Shown here in pieces: positions 1 to 9,489 of a DNA stretch of 43,277 bases (within the stretch, counting starts at the first letter, position 1; each line of letters begins with the position of its first letter). The notes under the pieces were generated by a model. The model had not been told where the DNA came from. It saw only the letters and a list, made by a program, of their open reading frames with translations, and did not search any database. The DNA is taken from NCBI GenBank assembly GCA_021787735.1, contig JAJYLL010000032.1:1-43277 (forward strand). Reading direction: 5' to 3'. Origin of the DNA: Acidobacteriota bacterium (GTDB lineage: Bacteria; Acidobacteriota; Terriglobia; UBA7540). Made by a program: the position numbers and the translations under genes.

Positions 1-129
1 TGGGATTCCACCTGCGGCGGGTAAGATTGTGAGCGTGGCTCACATTATTCCCGTAAGAAGGACTTTTACCGCAAATTTCGCATTGACGCGCCATCAACAA
101 CTCCTTTAGAAATGGACAAGATCTGAAAA
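1..129. other. window edge, no gene assigned
   Basis: An open frame runs in from the left edge on the + strand and stops at about 107-109 (roughly 35 codons). I do not recognise the peptide and cannot tell whether it is the 3' end of a real gene. Confidence 0.3.
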
Positions 130-1278
130 ATGCAAAATTTAATTCTATCAGATGTACGTTTTGTTGCCCACCGTCTCTTCACTCGGACCAGCCTGCGAGG
201 GCGTCTGGCTTGGCAGGACCTCCGGTATAGTTCAAAAGGAGGTTCCGCTGGCCGCTTGGCGTCCGCCGCCTGGCTGCTTGGCATCGCCGCAGCAGTGATG
301 CTGCTGCCGGCCTGCCAGAGTAGGAATGCAGGAGCCGGGACCGTTTGGGCGGAAGTCGACGGGCACCCGATTTATCGCTCCCAGGTCGAAAAAATCTATC
401 GCAGAATGAGTAGTTCCAAGGGCAACTCTGCCGACAAAGCGGAAACAGAGATCGACGAACTCAACATCCTGAATGAGCTTATTGTGAAGCAGGTTCTGCT
501 GGCTTACGCGGCCCGCTCCGGCATCACGGTTTCGGAATCGGAAATTGACACCAAAGTGGCCCAGTTTAAGAGCCCCTATTCGGCGGAGCAGTTTGCCGAA
601 AAGCTGAAAGAACAGAGTATTACCGAGGACGAACTCGGGGAGGAAATCCGAACTAACCTGACAATTGAAAAGCTTCTTAATAGGGACGTCAGGTCAAGGG
701 TTTCGGTGAGCAATGCGGACATCGATGCCTATTACCAGAAAAACAAGAGCTCTTTTGATGTTCCTGAAACCGAATATCATCTGGCCCAGATCGAAGTGAC
801 TCCCGGGTCCGGCAAAGAGGTTCACAACCTGAAAAACGACGACGCCAAGACCCCCCAGATGGCACAACGGAAGATTCAGGCCTTATATGCGCAACTTAAG
901 GCCGGGCAGGATTTTGCCACCGTCGCCCAGAACTACTCTGAGGACCCCAACACTGCCTTGAGTGGCGGCGACATGGGATATTACCCGGAATCCGCGCTGG
1001 CTGGAGACCCTGCTCTCGAGAAGGTCGTGAAGAGCCTGAAGGTGGGGCAGATCTCCGGAATTATTACGGCGAAAGGCAGTTATCACATCATCAAGCTACT
1101 GGGGCTTGAAAAGGCCGGGCAGTTGTCTTTGACGGACCCCAAAGTGCAAAGCCGGATCCGAAATACACTGATGAACGAAAAGGAACAGTTGTTGAAGGCC
1201 GCCTACATCGAAAACCTGCGTGACAAGGCCAAGGTCCGCAACCTACTGGCTGAGCAGATCGTGAAGGAGGCGCGATAG
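130..1278 (+). CDS. parvulin-type peptidyl-prolyl cis-trans isomerase lipoprotein (SurA/PpiC/PrsA-like)
   Basis: Predicted envelope foldase. A hydrophobic stretch ends in the lipobox LPAC (Cys about residue 62). A SurA-type N-terminal helical region follows (residues 70-190), then a parvulin domain (about 210-325) with the typical [16 protein letters not shown] and the strand GSYHIIKLL. Family knowledge: such proteins isomerise X-Pro bonds in exported or outer-membrane proteins. The start is uncertain. From the ATG at 130 the signal anchor is preceded by about 40 unusual residues. An in-frame TTG at 256 lies 13 nt after AAAGGAGG and would give a normal-length lipoprotein signal, though one without the usual positive n-region. 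The gene stands alone on this strand and converges on the carboxylase genes. Confidence 0.88.
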   Translation: MQNLILSDVRFVAHRLFTRTSLRGRLAWQDLRYSSKGGSAGRLASAAWLLGIAAAVMLLPACQSRNAGAGTVWAEVDGHPIYRSQVEKIYRRMSSSKGNSADKAETEIDELNILNELIVKQVLLAYAARSGITVSESEIDTKVAQFKSPYSAEQFAEKLKEQSITEDELGEEIRTNLTIEKLLNRDVRSRVSVSNADIDAYYQKNKSSFDVPETEYHLAQIEVTPGSGKEVHNLKNDDAKTPQMAQRKIQALYAQLKAGQDFATVAQNYSEDPNTALSGGDMGYYPESALAGDPALEKVVKSLKVGQISGIITAKGSYHIIKLLGLEKAGQLSLTDPKVQSRIRNTLMNEKEQLLKAAYIENLRDKAKVRNLLAEQIVKEAR

Positions 1279-1297
1279 GCTCAACATCGAGCCTATC
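1274..1297. terminator. bidirectional hairpin between convergent genes
   Basis: A perfect 9-bp stem GATAGGCTC / GAGCCTATC with a 6-nt loop overlaps the PPIase stop codon and ends one base before the stop of the opposing biotin-carrier gene. A short CTTATT follows on the + strand. The position suits termination from both sides; the T-tract is weak. Confidence 0.55.
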
Positions 1298-1298
1298 C

Positions 1299-1835
1299 TT
1301 ATTCCAGCCGCAGCAGCCTGGCGCCGGATTCAATTCCGATGCCTTCTCTCACATGCACTTCTGTGATGCGCCCTGCACGCGGGGCGCGCAGCTCATTCTG
1401 CATCTTCATGGCCTCAATCACTACCAGGCCCTGGTCTTGCGCCACTTCCTGGTCGCGTTCCACCAGCACTCGGACGATCTTTCCAGGCATAGGCGCCAGT
1501 AAGTCAAGCGGGCCTTCGTGCGCCACGGCCTGACCGGCAAATCGTCGAGTACGCGGATCGCGAATCTGGACGTGGAAATCATATTCTGCAATGGTCACAA
1601 CCCAGGAGTCCGGCTGGCTGTTCGTCGCCGCGGCCACGCGAGCTTCGTACGACCTGCCACCGATCAGAATCGAATAGTGGCCGGGGCGGATTTCTTCCCA
1701 GTCGGCATTGAGCAGCTTGCCGTCAATCAAGAACCGCGGCCTTTCGTTTCCGCCCCTGTCGCCGGAGCCATTTTCGACGGATAGAGTGTGTTCGCTGCTT
1801 TGTGAGTCTTCGCGCAATTCGATTTCGAATTTCAT
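1299..1835 (-). CDS. biotin carboxyl carrier subunit of acyl-CoA carboxylase
   Basis: 178-residue biotin carrier protein. The C-terminal biotinyl-lipoyl domain (about 110-178) has the biotin site EAMKMQNE with the acceptor Lys at about 144, and the mirrored LLAPMPGKI half. The N-terminal 100 residues look like the BT/linker part of propionyl- or methylcrotonyl-CoA carboxylase alpha chains. So this is the detached C-terminal part of a fused alpha subunit rather than an AccB of fatty-acid synthesis (inference). The start at 1835 (MKFEIEL) is preferred because it follows AGGGAATGGA and the residues upstream do not look native; the longer frame to 1871 overlaps the preceding gene. It lies directly downstream of the biotin carboxylase. 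Confidence 0.9.
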   Translation of the reverse strand: MKFEIELREDSQSSEHTLSVENGSGDRGGNERPRFLIDGKLLNADWEEIRPGHYSILIGGRSYEARVAAATNSQPDSWVVTIAEYDFHVQIRDPRTRRFAGQAVAHEGPLDLLAPMPGKIVRVLVERDQEVAQDQGLVVIEAMKMQNELRAPRAGRITEVHVREGIGIESGARLLRLE

Positions 1836-1855
1836 AACATTCCATTCCCTGCTGC

Positions 1856-3373
1856 TTACCGCCCGGGCCAACGATTCAGTATTTCAGCGCGGCCCGCGGT
1901 TTTCCACCGCGAAGCTTTCCCGCTCGATCTTGCCTGTCTGCACCCTGAATCCAGTCGCCTGCGCATCTCAAGCGCGGCGGCCAGAATGGCTACTTGTCCA
2001 AGCTCTGGCGGCGGAGGGATCCTCAGCGTGCCTTCCGCAAGCATACGGTCAATGAACCCTGTATCGAGCTGCCCGTCCACAAATTCGGGATGCGCCAGCA
2101 ATTGCCGGAAGAATTGCAAATTGGTTTGGGGGCCGGCCACTTCATATTCGCTGAGCGCGCGCCGCATTCGCGCCACGGCCTGTGTCCGGTCTGTTCCCCA
2201 CACCACCAGCTTTGCCAGCAGTGGATCGTATTCAAGCGGTACCCGCCACCCCTGGTAGACTCCGCTGTCGCTGCGGACGCCGGGTCCCGACGGGATGGCG
2301 AGCCGGGTGATGAGGCCGGGAGAAGGGAAGAAACCACGGGCGGGATCTTCCGCGTAGATGCGCGCCTCAATCGCCGCGCCGCGCAGTTGCACATCTTCCT
2401 GTCGCCATGCGAGCCGCTCGCCGGCCGCAATGTGGATCTGTTCCTTAACCATGTCAATGCCCACCACCAGTTCTGTGACCGGGTGCTCCACCTGGAGCCG
2501 CGCGTTCATTTCTAGGAAGTAGAAATTGCGGTCCTGGTCAATCAGGAACTCTGCCGTGCCGGCGTTGGTGTACCCGGCCAGCTTTCCGATCTGCACTGCG
2601 GTTTCGCCCATGCGGTGGCGCAACTCAGCATCAAGCAGCGGCGAAGGGCATTCTTCCAGAACTTTCTGGTGACGGCGCTGCAGGGAGCATTCGCGCTCAC
2701 CCAGGTAGATCAGGTTGCCGTGGGTGTCGCCAAGTAGCTGGATCTCCACGTGGCGGGGCCGTTCAATGCGCTTTTCAAGATAGACTGACGGATCATTGAA
2801 GGCGTTCTGTGCTTCCGAGCGGGCGTTGCGGTAAGCGGATTCGAGCTCCTGCTCCGTCGCAACCATCCGCAAGCCCTTACCGCCGCCGCCGGCCGAGGCC
2901 TTCAACATTACGGGGAAGCCGATCTCGCGTGCCATGCGCACCACTTCGTCGAAACTTTCCAGGTTGGCATCGGTGCCGGGAATCACGGGCAGGCCGGCGT
3001 TCATCACCAGGTGCCGGGCGGCCGTCTTGGAACCCATCAGTTCCATGGCTTCGGGCGTGGGCCCGATAAAGACAATGCCGGCGTCGCGGCAGGCCCGCGC
3101 AAAGTCTGGATTTTCGGCAAGAAATCCGTAGCCGGGGTGGATAGCCTCGGCGCCCGAGCGTTGGGCGGCGTCAATAATTCGGTCGATGCGCAGGTAGCTG
3201 TCAATCGCGGGTGCGGGGCCAATAGCTAGCGCTTCGTCGGCATAGCGCACGTGCAGCGCCTTGCGGTCCACTTCCGAATAAACCGCCACACTGCCAATGC
3301 CCATCTCGCGGCACGCACGCATCACCCGAACCGCAATTTCACCGCGATTGGCAACCAGAATCTTCTTGACCAA
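1856..3373 (-). CDS. accC: biotin carboxylase subunit of acyl-CoA (acetyl/propionyl-CoA) carboxylase
   Basis: ATP-dependent carboxylation of biotin on the carrier protein. Domains in order: N-terminal domain starting KKILVANRGEIAVRVMRA, ATP-grasp domain with glycine-rich loop GGGGKG (162-167), catalytic EMNARLQVEHPVTE (about 288-301), and the C-terminal biotin carboxylase domain. At 505 residues it is about 55 longer than E. coli AccC. The last 30 residues are an unstructured, Arg/Lys-rich tail, and there is no fused biotin domain because that lies in the next gene. It starts at TTG (3371-3373) after AGGAGA. The 5' end and ribosome-binding site are duplicated about 800 bp upstream (see 4117-4200). 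Together with the carrier and the PccB-like protein it forms one acyl-CoA carboxylase. Confidence 0.95.
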   Translation of the reverse strand: MVKKILVANRGEIAVRVMRACREMGIGSVAVYSEVDRKALHVRYADEALAIGPAPAIDSYLRIDRIIDAAQRSGAEAIHPGYGFLAENPDFARACRDAGIVFIGPTPEAMELMGSKTAARHLVMNAGLPVIPGTDANLESFDEVVRMAREIGFPVMLKASAGGGGKGLRMVATEQELESAYRNARSEAQNAFNDPSVYLEKRIERPRHVEIQLLGDTHGNLIYLGERECSLQRRHQKVLEECPSPLLDAELRHRMGETAVQIGKLAGYTNAGTAEFLIDQDRNFYFLEMNARLQVEHPVTELVVGIDMVKEQIHIAAGERLAWRQEDVQLRGAAIEARIYAEDPARGFFPSPGLITRLAIPSGPGVRSDSGVYQGWRVPLEYDPLLAKLVVWGTDRTQAVARMRRALSEYEVAGPQTNLQFFRQLLAHPEFVDGQLDTGFIDRMLAEGTLRIPPPPELGQVAILAAALEMRRRLDSGCRQARSSGKASRWKTAGRAEILNRWPGR

Positions 3374-3438
3374 TGGGTCTCCTATTCAGTTGCGGCACAA
3401 CAGCTAAAGGCCCACGGCACAAAAGCGGGGCTAGCCGT

Positions 3439-4173
3439 CTAATAATCACTTTGCTTGACAGGTTGCACGTTCAGGCTTTGTAGCCGAAATGTCTTGCCAT
3501 CCCATTTGAATGTAGCCACGTCAAGTTTGTCGGGGCAGCAATGTGCGCTGTTATCCTCGTGGCGTGCCTTGACGGTGAGAATACCGTTTTCAGAAGAAAA
3601 ATCGACACCTGCGCCTGGGGCTTGAAGGTCGAAACCTATCTGTTGAGTTTCGAGGAGCCTGCCCTTCCAAAGCCTAAAAATGAGGATGTCGCCGGCCTCG
3701 CTGCAACTTACACCACAACTGAGTTCCGCTACGCTTAACAAGGCCGTCTCGGAAGCCCCATGCGGTCTGCCGAAATATCGGACAGCGGTCACACTCATTG
3801 AGTCGCTGCCTCCAGTCGGGCCAGTATTAGAAAATTGACCGTCCTCGAACTGACTATAGTAACGATCAGACGGCTCAAGTTGAAAATGCTCGAGTGGCTG
3901 ACGACCTTGAATATAGAAACCGAACGACACCAAGCGCAGGTTCCTAAAGTCCACATCGCGAATGGAACGAAATGGGCCGAGGTTTTGATACCGGTAGTTG
4001 AGCAATGTGACCCAAATGGAGGAGCCGACACGCTTTACGAGAATCTTTGGTCCCTTTGACCCGTAAAGGCTAGGCGTAAGCAGCAACGCCATTATAATTT
4101 GGGGCCAGCGGCAGACGCGGATTCTCCGTACCGCAATCTCACCGCCATTGGCAACCAGGATTTTCTTGAACAA
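3439..4173 (-). CDS. unknown protein with an in-frame N-terminus derived from accC
   Basis: I do not recognise the body (about residues 28-244; MALLLTPSLYG onward). It looks like a small beta-rich exported or surface protein with several Cys (e.g. CGVSCSEAGD, AHCCPDKLD) and ends TFKWDGKTFRL, a style seen in acidobacterial secreted unknowns. Its first about 22 residues, FKKILVANGGEIAVRRIRVC, are a diverged copy of the AccC N-terminus. They are read in frame from a copied TTG start (4173) with the same AGGAGA site. The original start may have been ATG at 4092; a GTG at 4209 is also possible. Base composition is visibly less GC-rich than the neighbours. It sits between accC and pccB, separated from accC by about 65 bp. 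Confidence 0.6.
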   Translation of the reverse strand: MFKKILVANGGEIAVRRIRVCRWPQIIMALLLTPSLYGSKGPKILVKRVGSSIWVTLLNYRYQNLGPFRSIRDVDFRNLRLVSFGFYIQGRQPLEHFQLEPSDRYYSQFEDGQFSNTGPTGGSDSMSVTAVRYFGRPHGASETALLSVAELSCGVSCSEAGDILIFRLWKGRLLETQQIGFDLQAPGAGVDFSSENGILTVKARHEDNSAHCCPDKLDVATFKWDGKTFRLQSLNVQPVKQSDY

Positions 4174-4200
4174 TGGGTCTCCTGTTAATTGTAGGAAATC
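4117..4200 (-). repeat. accC: duplicate of the accC start region
   Basis: This stretch matches 3322-3405 closely: codons for KKILVANRGEIAVR, the TTG start, the spacer and the AGGAGA site all align, with scattered substitutions. I judge similarity at about 80% by eye. Copy 2 is truncated after about 22 codons, where the unknown gene begins. Confidence 0.8.
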
Positions 4201-4209
4201 GCCTGGCAC

Positions 4210-4619
4210 AAAATCAGCACCGCGGCTGCTCGCTTGCCTCCGGTGTATCCACTGAAAACCTGATTATACACGCGCTCACTGCAGATGACGCCCTCCTCCA
4301 GCGCTTTACCGTTCCCCCCTCGTGCAAGAGCGGGCGAGGGTTGGGAAGATATTGGGTGGCCTTTTTCCCATGGCTTGCGCCATGGGCTAAAATCTGCCGC
4401 CCCTGCCGGGGCTGGCGTCTGTGTTGGCCCGAACACCTCATGGCGTTCCCTCTCTGTGAACTCGGTGTCTGGAAAAGCATGAACACAGAGGACACTGAGC
4501 GTCTCTGGGCCCTCTGTGTTGAGGCTTGGGGGCCACAGAGGACACAGAGGCGTCCCGCCATAATCGCGCAGCAATGACGTGAGAGATCCTGCCGTCGCTC
4601 GGGGCAGGTTAGTACGTCT
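4210..4619. repeat. gene-free spacer with hairpins and a dispersed repeat
   Basis: No gene seen. It contains a perfect stem CCCATGG / CCATGGG (4367-4386) followed at once by GCCCC / GGGGC (4399-4412), a palindromic pair typical of dispersed intergenic elements. It also contains an approximately 100-bp element rich in CTCTGTGT / ACACAGAG (about 4450-4553) that recurs at 11762-11860. Both ends of the second element are self-complementary (GAACACAGAGGACAC versus CCTCTGTGTT). Confidence 0.65.
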
Positions 4620-6170
4620 TTAGAGCGGGATGTTGCCGTGCTTTTTGGGCGGTGTGGTATCGCGCTTGTTTTCGAGCATGCGCAGGGCGTGGATCAGGCG
4701 CGGGCGCGTGTCCCGTGGAGCGATGACGGCGTCCACGTATCCGCGCTCGGCGGCGATGTAGGGATTGGCGAACCGGTTGCGATACTCCTCAGATTTCTCT
4801 TTGCGGAGCTTTTCCGGGTCTTTGGCCTTCAGCAGTTCACGCCGGTTGACGATGTTGACGGCTCCCTCGGGTCCCATCACGGAGATTTCCGCCATGGGGT
4901 AGGCGAAGTTTACGTCGGTGCGGATATGCTTGGACGACATCACGCAATACGCTCCGCCATAGGCCTTGCGCGTGATAACGGTGAGCTTGGGAACAGTGGC
5001 CTCGGCAAAAGCGAACAGCAGCTTGGCGCCGTGGCGGATGATGCCGCCGAATTCCTGCTGCGTGCCGGGCAGAAATCCGGGAACGTCCTCAAAGGTGATC
5101 AGCGGAATATTGAAGGCGTCGCAGAAGCGCACAAAGCGGGCTCCCTTGACCGAGGCGTCGATGTCGAGGCATCCGGCGAGCACGGCGGGCTGATTGGCCA
5201 CGATTCCCACGCTGTAACCGCCCAGGCGCGCGAAACCCACTACCAGATTGCGGGCGAACTGCGCGTGGACCTCCAGGAAGTAGCCGTCATCCACGACGCG
5301 GTGGATGATCTCCTTGATGTCGTAGGGACGGTCAGACTCCGCCGGAACCAAGTTGTCGAGCTCAGGATCGCGCCGGTCCGCCGGATCGTTCGATTCAACG
5401 AATGGCGCGTCTTCGCGGTTATTCTGCGGCATAAAGGAAAGCAACTCGCGCACGAGCGCCAGGCATTCTGCATCGTCGCGGGTGACAAAGTGTGAGACGC
5501 CGCTGGTGGCGCTGTGAGTTCGCGGGCCGCCCAGGTCCTCTTTGGTAACGTCTTCGTGCATGACGGTGCGGATGACGTCGGGCCCGGTGACGAACATGTA
5601 GCTGGAATTTTCAACCATCAGGACGAAGTCTGTGATGGCAGGGGAATAGACTGCGCCGCCCGCGCAGGGTCCCATGACGGCGGAAATCTGCGGCACTACG
5701 CCGGAAGCCAGAGTGTTGCGCAGAAAGATGTCGGCGTAACCGGCAAGCGAGGCCACGCCTTCCTGAATACGTGCGCCACCGGAATCGTTGAGACCGATGA
5801 GCGGGGCTCCAACCTTCAAGGCCAGGTCCATGGTTTTGCAGATTTTGGCAGCGTTCGCCTCGCTGAGCGAGCCACCAAAAACCGTAAAGTCCTGGGCAAA
5901 GGCGTAAGCCAGGCGATCATTGATGAGTCCGTAGCCGGTGATAACGCCGTCGCCCGGAATCCGCTGGGCGTCCATGCCGAAATCGCGGCAATTGTGCTCG
6001 ACGAACTCACCGAGTTCTTCGAACGTGCCTTCGTCGAACAGAAGCTCCAGTCGCTCGCGGGCGGAGAGCTTGCCTTCCGCATGCTGTTTGGCCCGGCGCT
6101 GCTCGCCGCCTCCGGCTTCTGCCAGCGTGTGCCTGCGTCGGAGTTCTTCGAGTTTTTCTTCACGCGTCAA
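4620..6170 (-). CDS. pccB: acyl-CoA carboxylase carboxyltransferase (propionyl-CoA carboxylase beta type)
   Basis: 516 residues, the usual PccB length. It transfers carboxyl from biotin to an acyl-CoA, probably propionyl-CoA giving (S)-methylmalonyl-CoA. Visible crotonase-fold landmarks: [27 protein letters not shown] (first oxyanion region), [12 protein letters not shown], and in the second half [10 protein letters not shown] and [13 protein letters not shown]. The substrate could also be acetyl-CoA or another acyl-CoA; reading alone cannot decide. The biotin carboxylase and carrier genes lie downstream on the same strand. cobO at 15 kb, which makes the cofactor of methylmalonyl-CoA mutase, is consistent with a propionate route. 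Confidence 0.93.
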   Translation of the reverse strand: MTREEKLEELRRRHTLAEAGGGEQRRAKQHAEGKLSARERLELLFDEGTFEELGEFVEHNCRDFGMDAQRIPGDGVITGYGLINDRLAYAFAQDFTVFGGSLSEANAAKICKTMDLALKVGAPLIGLNDSGGARIQEGVASLAGYADIFLRNTLASGVVPQISAVMGPCAGGAVYSPAITDFVLMVENSSYMFVTGPDVIRTVMHEDVTKEDLGGPRTHSATSGVSHFVTRDDAECLALVRELLSFMPQNNREDAPFVESNDPADRRDPELDNLVPAESDRPYDIKEIIHRVVDDGYFLEVHAQFARNLVVGFARLGGYSVGIVANQPAVLAGCLDIDASVKGARFVRFCDAFNIPLITFEDVPGFLPGTQQEFGGIIRHGAKLLFAFAEATVPKLTVITRKAYGGAYCVMSSKHIRTDVNFAYPMAEISVMGPEGAVNIVNRRELLKAKDPEKLRKEKSEEYRNRFANPYIAAERGYVDAVIAPRDTRPRLIHALRMLENKRDTTPPKKHGNIPL

Positions 6171-6298
6171 TTGATGGACCTCAGAAATTAATCTCCGTAT
6201 GGTTCCTTTCGAATCATCGGTTGTTGCAGCCGGCTGTGATCGTCGGCCTTAGCTTCATGGACCTCCCGCTGCCCCAAAAGTGCCTGTGCGACTCTTCC

Positions 6299-6763
6299 TC
6301 AGAACTTTCCCGATGCCTGGAGGGGGACCGCAATCCTCTTGTCCGCATCGGGTTCTCTGAGACGGATGCCGCTGATGCCGGACCATTCCTCGCAGATGAC
6401 AATAGAATTGCTGGGGTGCTTCATCTCATACTTGACGCTGATGCCCTTGCCAATCAGGCGATGTGCCACCGTTGCTACTGTCGGCATCGTGGAAATGTCC
6501 TGCATCACCTCGTAGGTGACGCTGGAAATATCGTACCGGTACACCAGCAGAAGTGCCGTGTTTTCCCCTTCGGGCTCGATCAAGCCCGTGACTTCGCCGG
6601 AGGTGATGCGCCCCGTGCGGCCCAGCGACAGGCGACGAAGGCGCTCAAGTTCAGCAGGCTCTTTTTTCCGCCGCAACCTGAAATAAACAGTGGCAGCGGC
6701 AGCGGCCGCAACTCCTGCAGCGCCAGTTGCCAGTCCAATTGTGAGGGGCGACCACAACTTCAC
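6299..6763 (-). CDS. small single-pass membrane protein of unknown function
   Basis: 154 residues, not recognised. One N-terminal transmembrane segment (about 8-28, Ala/Gly-rich, ending VYFRLRRKK) is followed by a soluble domain of about 120 residues. This contains a strand-rich part (TALLLVYRYDISSVTYEVMQ) and the end VICEEWSGISG. Its location in the inner membrane with a cytoplasmic or periplasmic domain is inferred. It lies between the FN3 lipoprotein gene and pccB with about 130 bp on each side, so co-transcription is uncertain. Confidence 0.65.
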   Translation of the reverse strand: MKLWSPLTIGLATGAAGVAAAAAATVYFRLRRKKEPAELERLRRLSLGRTGRITSGEVTGLIEPEGENTALLLVYRYDISSVTYEVMQDISTMPTVATVAHRLIGKGISVKYEMKHPSNSIVICEEWSGISGIRLREPDADKRIAVPLQASGKF

Positions 6764-6899
6764 TGCTGGTTTGACCTCTTCAATCGCCGGGGCACCCCGT
6801 GCAACCGGAACATGATTCGCAAAAATCTCCGCGAGCGAGTGCCACTTACTCTTCCGGCGGAATTATACCATCTTGTGTGCAGTGGCGCGTTCAGGACGT

Positions 6900-8066
6900 T
6901 TATTGCGCTCCTGCCATTGGCGTTGTGATGCTTGCCGGCTGGGATTTTGCACTCTCGTTGCCGCTGAGATCGACTGCCGCCACGGCGTATTGATAGCGAT
7001 TGCCGGCCGCCACTGTCTGATCATGAAAAATAGGAGTGGGCGCCAGTTGCTTGTTGATGCGTTCGAACGGCCCGCCATTCGTGCTGCGATAGACGTTGTA
7101 CCCGGCCAGATCAGGCGCTGAGGTTGCGTTCCACAGCAGATCCACCGCGCCGGCGGCGTTTACAGCCGTGAGGCCTGTGGGAACGGGCGGCGGGAAAACA
7201 TCGCGCGGCGTGACCCCAATAGGCGAGGACGGGTCGCTTTCGGCTGTCACTCCGTTCACCGTTGTGACTGCGCTTACGCGGAAAAAGTATTGCCGGCCGA
7301 ACTGGAAATTAGTGTCCTCAAAATGATTTGAAACTGCCGTATCCAACAACTGAAAGGAATCCGGCTTGCCAGTCGGACTTTGATACACGCGATAACCGGA
7401 AACGTGCACGGGCGGAAGGCCGGTGAGCGTTTCAGTGGGCTTGCCCCAAGTGAGCCGGAGCGCGGTCTGGCTGGTTTTGGCTTCAAGATTAGTTACGGGC
7501 TGCGTGACGTCAAGGAGCGCCGTGCTGACAACATTCGAGGGATTGCTTTTTCGCATGCGGCCCCGGAAACCCCGCGTGAAAGTTACCACCGCAAATGACA
7601 GAACTGATCCCTGCTGCTGGCGGAACTCCTGCGGAGAAAGCTCGATCGGGTAATCAACTTTGCCGTCATGGAGGTAAGCAGGGACCTCGTTGGGAAGTAG
7701 CGAGCGCCACGGCGGGCCGCTCGTGTCAGGCTGGCCGGGTTGCTGGCCGGCAGGTGCAACTGCGCGAAAAGTGTCGATGGTGACCGGCTTGTTTAATCCC
7801 TCGCCGTCCGTTGCCAGCACCGGCATGGTGAATGCCAGGTGGATGGTTCGGCCGATCTGAAATGCGCTGAGGTCTTTGATGGTTTCGGGGATTTCCACGC
7901 GCGGAGGCCGCGGCGGAGCTTGGACACCACAGGCCGCAAAAACAGATACCAGAGATATCTGCCATAGAAATCTACACCAGCGACGCAGTTGAAGGGGGCG
8001 GGGAGTGTGGATTTGGGTTGTGGCGGTGTTGCCGCCGGAATCGGAAGTATGCAATTGAAAGTTCAC
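6900..8066 (-). CDS. exported lipoprotein with fibronectin type III domains
   Basis: 388 residues. N-terminal signal with lipobox-like VFAACG (Cys about 46), a Pro-rich linker, then a first beta domain (about 60-180) and two FN3-like modules (about 183-280 and 285-380). The FN3 signatures are LRLTWGKP...VSGYRVYQS...YFFRVSAV and VDLLWNAT...LAGYNVYRS...YQYAVAAVD. Presumed surface or periplasmic adhesive or binding scaffold; no enzyme motif seen. The ATG overlaps the hslU stop by 4 bp (ATGA), so translation is probably coupled to hslU. An unrelated surface protein as last gene of an hslVU operon is unusual. Confidence 0.85.
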   Translation of the reverse strand: MNFQLHTSDSGGNTATTQIHTPRPLQLRRWCRFLWQISLVSVFAACGVQAPPRPPRVEIPETIKDLSAFQIGRTIHLAFTMPVLATDGEGLNKPVTIDTFRAVAPAGQQPGQPDTSGPPWRSLLPNEVPAYLHDGKVDYPIELSPQEFRQQQGSVLSFAVVTFTRGFRGRMRKSNPSNVVSTALLDVTQPVTNLEAKTSQTALRLTWGKPTETLTGLPPVHVSGYRVYQSPTGKPDSFQLLDTAVSNHFEDTNFQFGRQYFFRVSAVTTVNGVTAESDPSSPIGVTPRDVFPPPVPTGLTAVNAAGAVDLLWNATSAPDLAGYNVYRSTNGGPFERINKQLAPTPIFHDQTVAAGNRYQYAVAAVDLSGNESAKSQPASITTPMAGAQ

Positions 8067-9424
8067 AGGATGTAGCGGCTGAGGTCCTGGTCCTTCACAA
8101 TCTCGGCAAGCTGTTTCTTGACATAAGCCCCATCAATTCGCACCGTCTTCTTTTTCAGGTCAGGGCCCTCAAATGAGATTTCGTCCAGAAGTCTTTCCAT
8201 GATGGTGTGGAGGCGGCGCGCGCCGATGTTCTCCGTCTGGTCGTTTACCTTGGCGGCAAAACTGGCGATTTCATCAAGCGCGTCGTCGGTGAAGGAGAGC
8301 TTAATGCCTTCAGTTTCAAGCAGTGCCACGTACTGTTTGACCAGCGCGCTTTTGGGTTCTTTCAGGATGCGCACAAAGTCATCTACGTTCAGCGACTGTA
8401 GTTCGACGCGGATCGGGAAACGGCCCTGAAGTTCGGGAATCAGATCCGAGGGTTTGCTGACGTGGAAAGCGCCGGCGGCGATGAACAGGATGTGGTCCGT
8501 ACGGATCATTCCGTAGCGCGTGTTGACCGTGGTGCCTTCAACGATGGGCAGAATGTCACGCTGCACGCCCTCGCGGCTGACGTCAGGCCCTGCGCCCCGC
8601 TCGCGCCCGGCGATCTTGTCAATTTCATCGAGAAAAATGATGCCGGACTGTTCGGCGCGCTCGACGGCGGTGCGCGTTACTTGCTCCATATCAATCAGCC
8701 TGTTCTCTTCTTCCTGGATCAGGTATTCCATGGCTTCAGAGATGGGCATGCGGCGCCTCTTGGTGCGCTGGCCGAACAGGCCGGGGATCATGTCCTTGAG
8801 ATTGATGTCCATCTCCTCGATGCCCTGCGAGGAGATGATCTCGAAGGCGGGGAAGTTCTTCTCGTGCGTTTCAATTTCCACCTGCCGATCTTCGAGCTTG
8901 CCTTCGCGGAGCTGTGCCCGCAATTTTTCGCGCGTGCGCTTGAACTGCTCCATCGCCGTGCGGTAGCCCTCGTCAGGCTGGGTCTTATCCGGACGGGGCG
9001 GCGCAGGGGGCGGCAGCAGCAGGTCCAGCAGACGCTCCTCGGCGTTGGTTTCGGCCTTTTCCGCCACTTCTTCGATCTTTTCCTCGCGAACCATGTCGAT
9101 GGAAATTTCGACCAGGTCGCGAACCATCGATTCCACGTCGCGGCCGACGTAGCCCACTTCTGTAAATCGCGAGGCCTCCACCTTGATGAAGGGGGAATTG
9201 GCCAGGCGGGCCAGTCGGCGAGCAATTTCCGTCTTGCCGACGCCCGTGGGCCCGATCATGATGATGTTCTTGGGCAGGATTTCTTCCGCCAAGTCGGCCG
9301 AAAGTTTCTGCCGGCGCATGCGGTTGCGCAAGGCGATGGCCACAGCACGCTTGGCGCCCCTCTGGCCGACCACATACTTGTCAAGTTCCGCTACGATCTG
9401 GCGCGGCGTCAGTTCGTCGAGCAT
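8063..9424 (-). CDS. hslU: ATP-dependent protease ATPase subunit HslU
   Basis: AAA+ unfoldase that feeds the HslV peptidase. It begins [17 protein letters not shown], with Walker [10 protein letters not shown], pore loop region GYVGRDVES, Walker [12 protein letters not shown], sensor region [12 protein letters not shown] and the conserved C-terminus LSRYIL, which inserts into HslV. The start at 9424 (MLDELTPRQ) matches the family; an in-frame ATG at 9463 would add 13 atypical residues. Neither has a clear ribosome-binding site. It follows hslV by 26-65 bp and overlaps the FN3 lipoprotein gene. Confidence 0.97.
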   Translation of the reverse strand: MLDELTPRQIVAELDKYVVGQRGAKRAVAIALRNRMRRQKLSADLAEEILPKNIIMIGPTGVGKTEIARRLARLANSPFIKVEASRFTEVGYVGRDVESMVRDLVEISIDMVREEKIEEVAEKAETNAEERLLDLLLPPPAPPRPDKTQPDEGYRTAMEQFKRTREKLRAQLREGKLEDRQVEIETHEKNFPAFEIISSQGIEEMDINLKDMIPGLFGQRTKRRRMPISEAMEYLIQEEENRLIDMEQVTRTAVERAEQSGIIFLDEIDKIAGRERGAGPDVSREGVQRDILPIVEGTTVNTRYGMIRTDHILFIAAGAFHVSKPSDLIPELQGRFPIRVELQSLNVDDFVRILKEPKSALVKQYVALLETEGIKLSFTDDALDEIASFAAKVNDQTENIGARRLHTIMERLLDEISFEGPDLKKKTVRIDGAYVKKQLAEIVKDQDLSRYIL

Positions 9425-9489
9425 GGTTGAGGTTTCGAGATTTTCAGGCAAGTAAAAAACCATTTGAGTTATCCCGGGGTCCGGGAGCT

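Noticed and set aside
8462..9430. 322-codon open frame on the + strand opposite hslU
   Set aside because: Antisense shadow of hslU with no recognisable motif and no ribosome-binding site.
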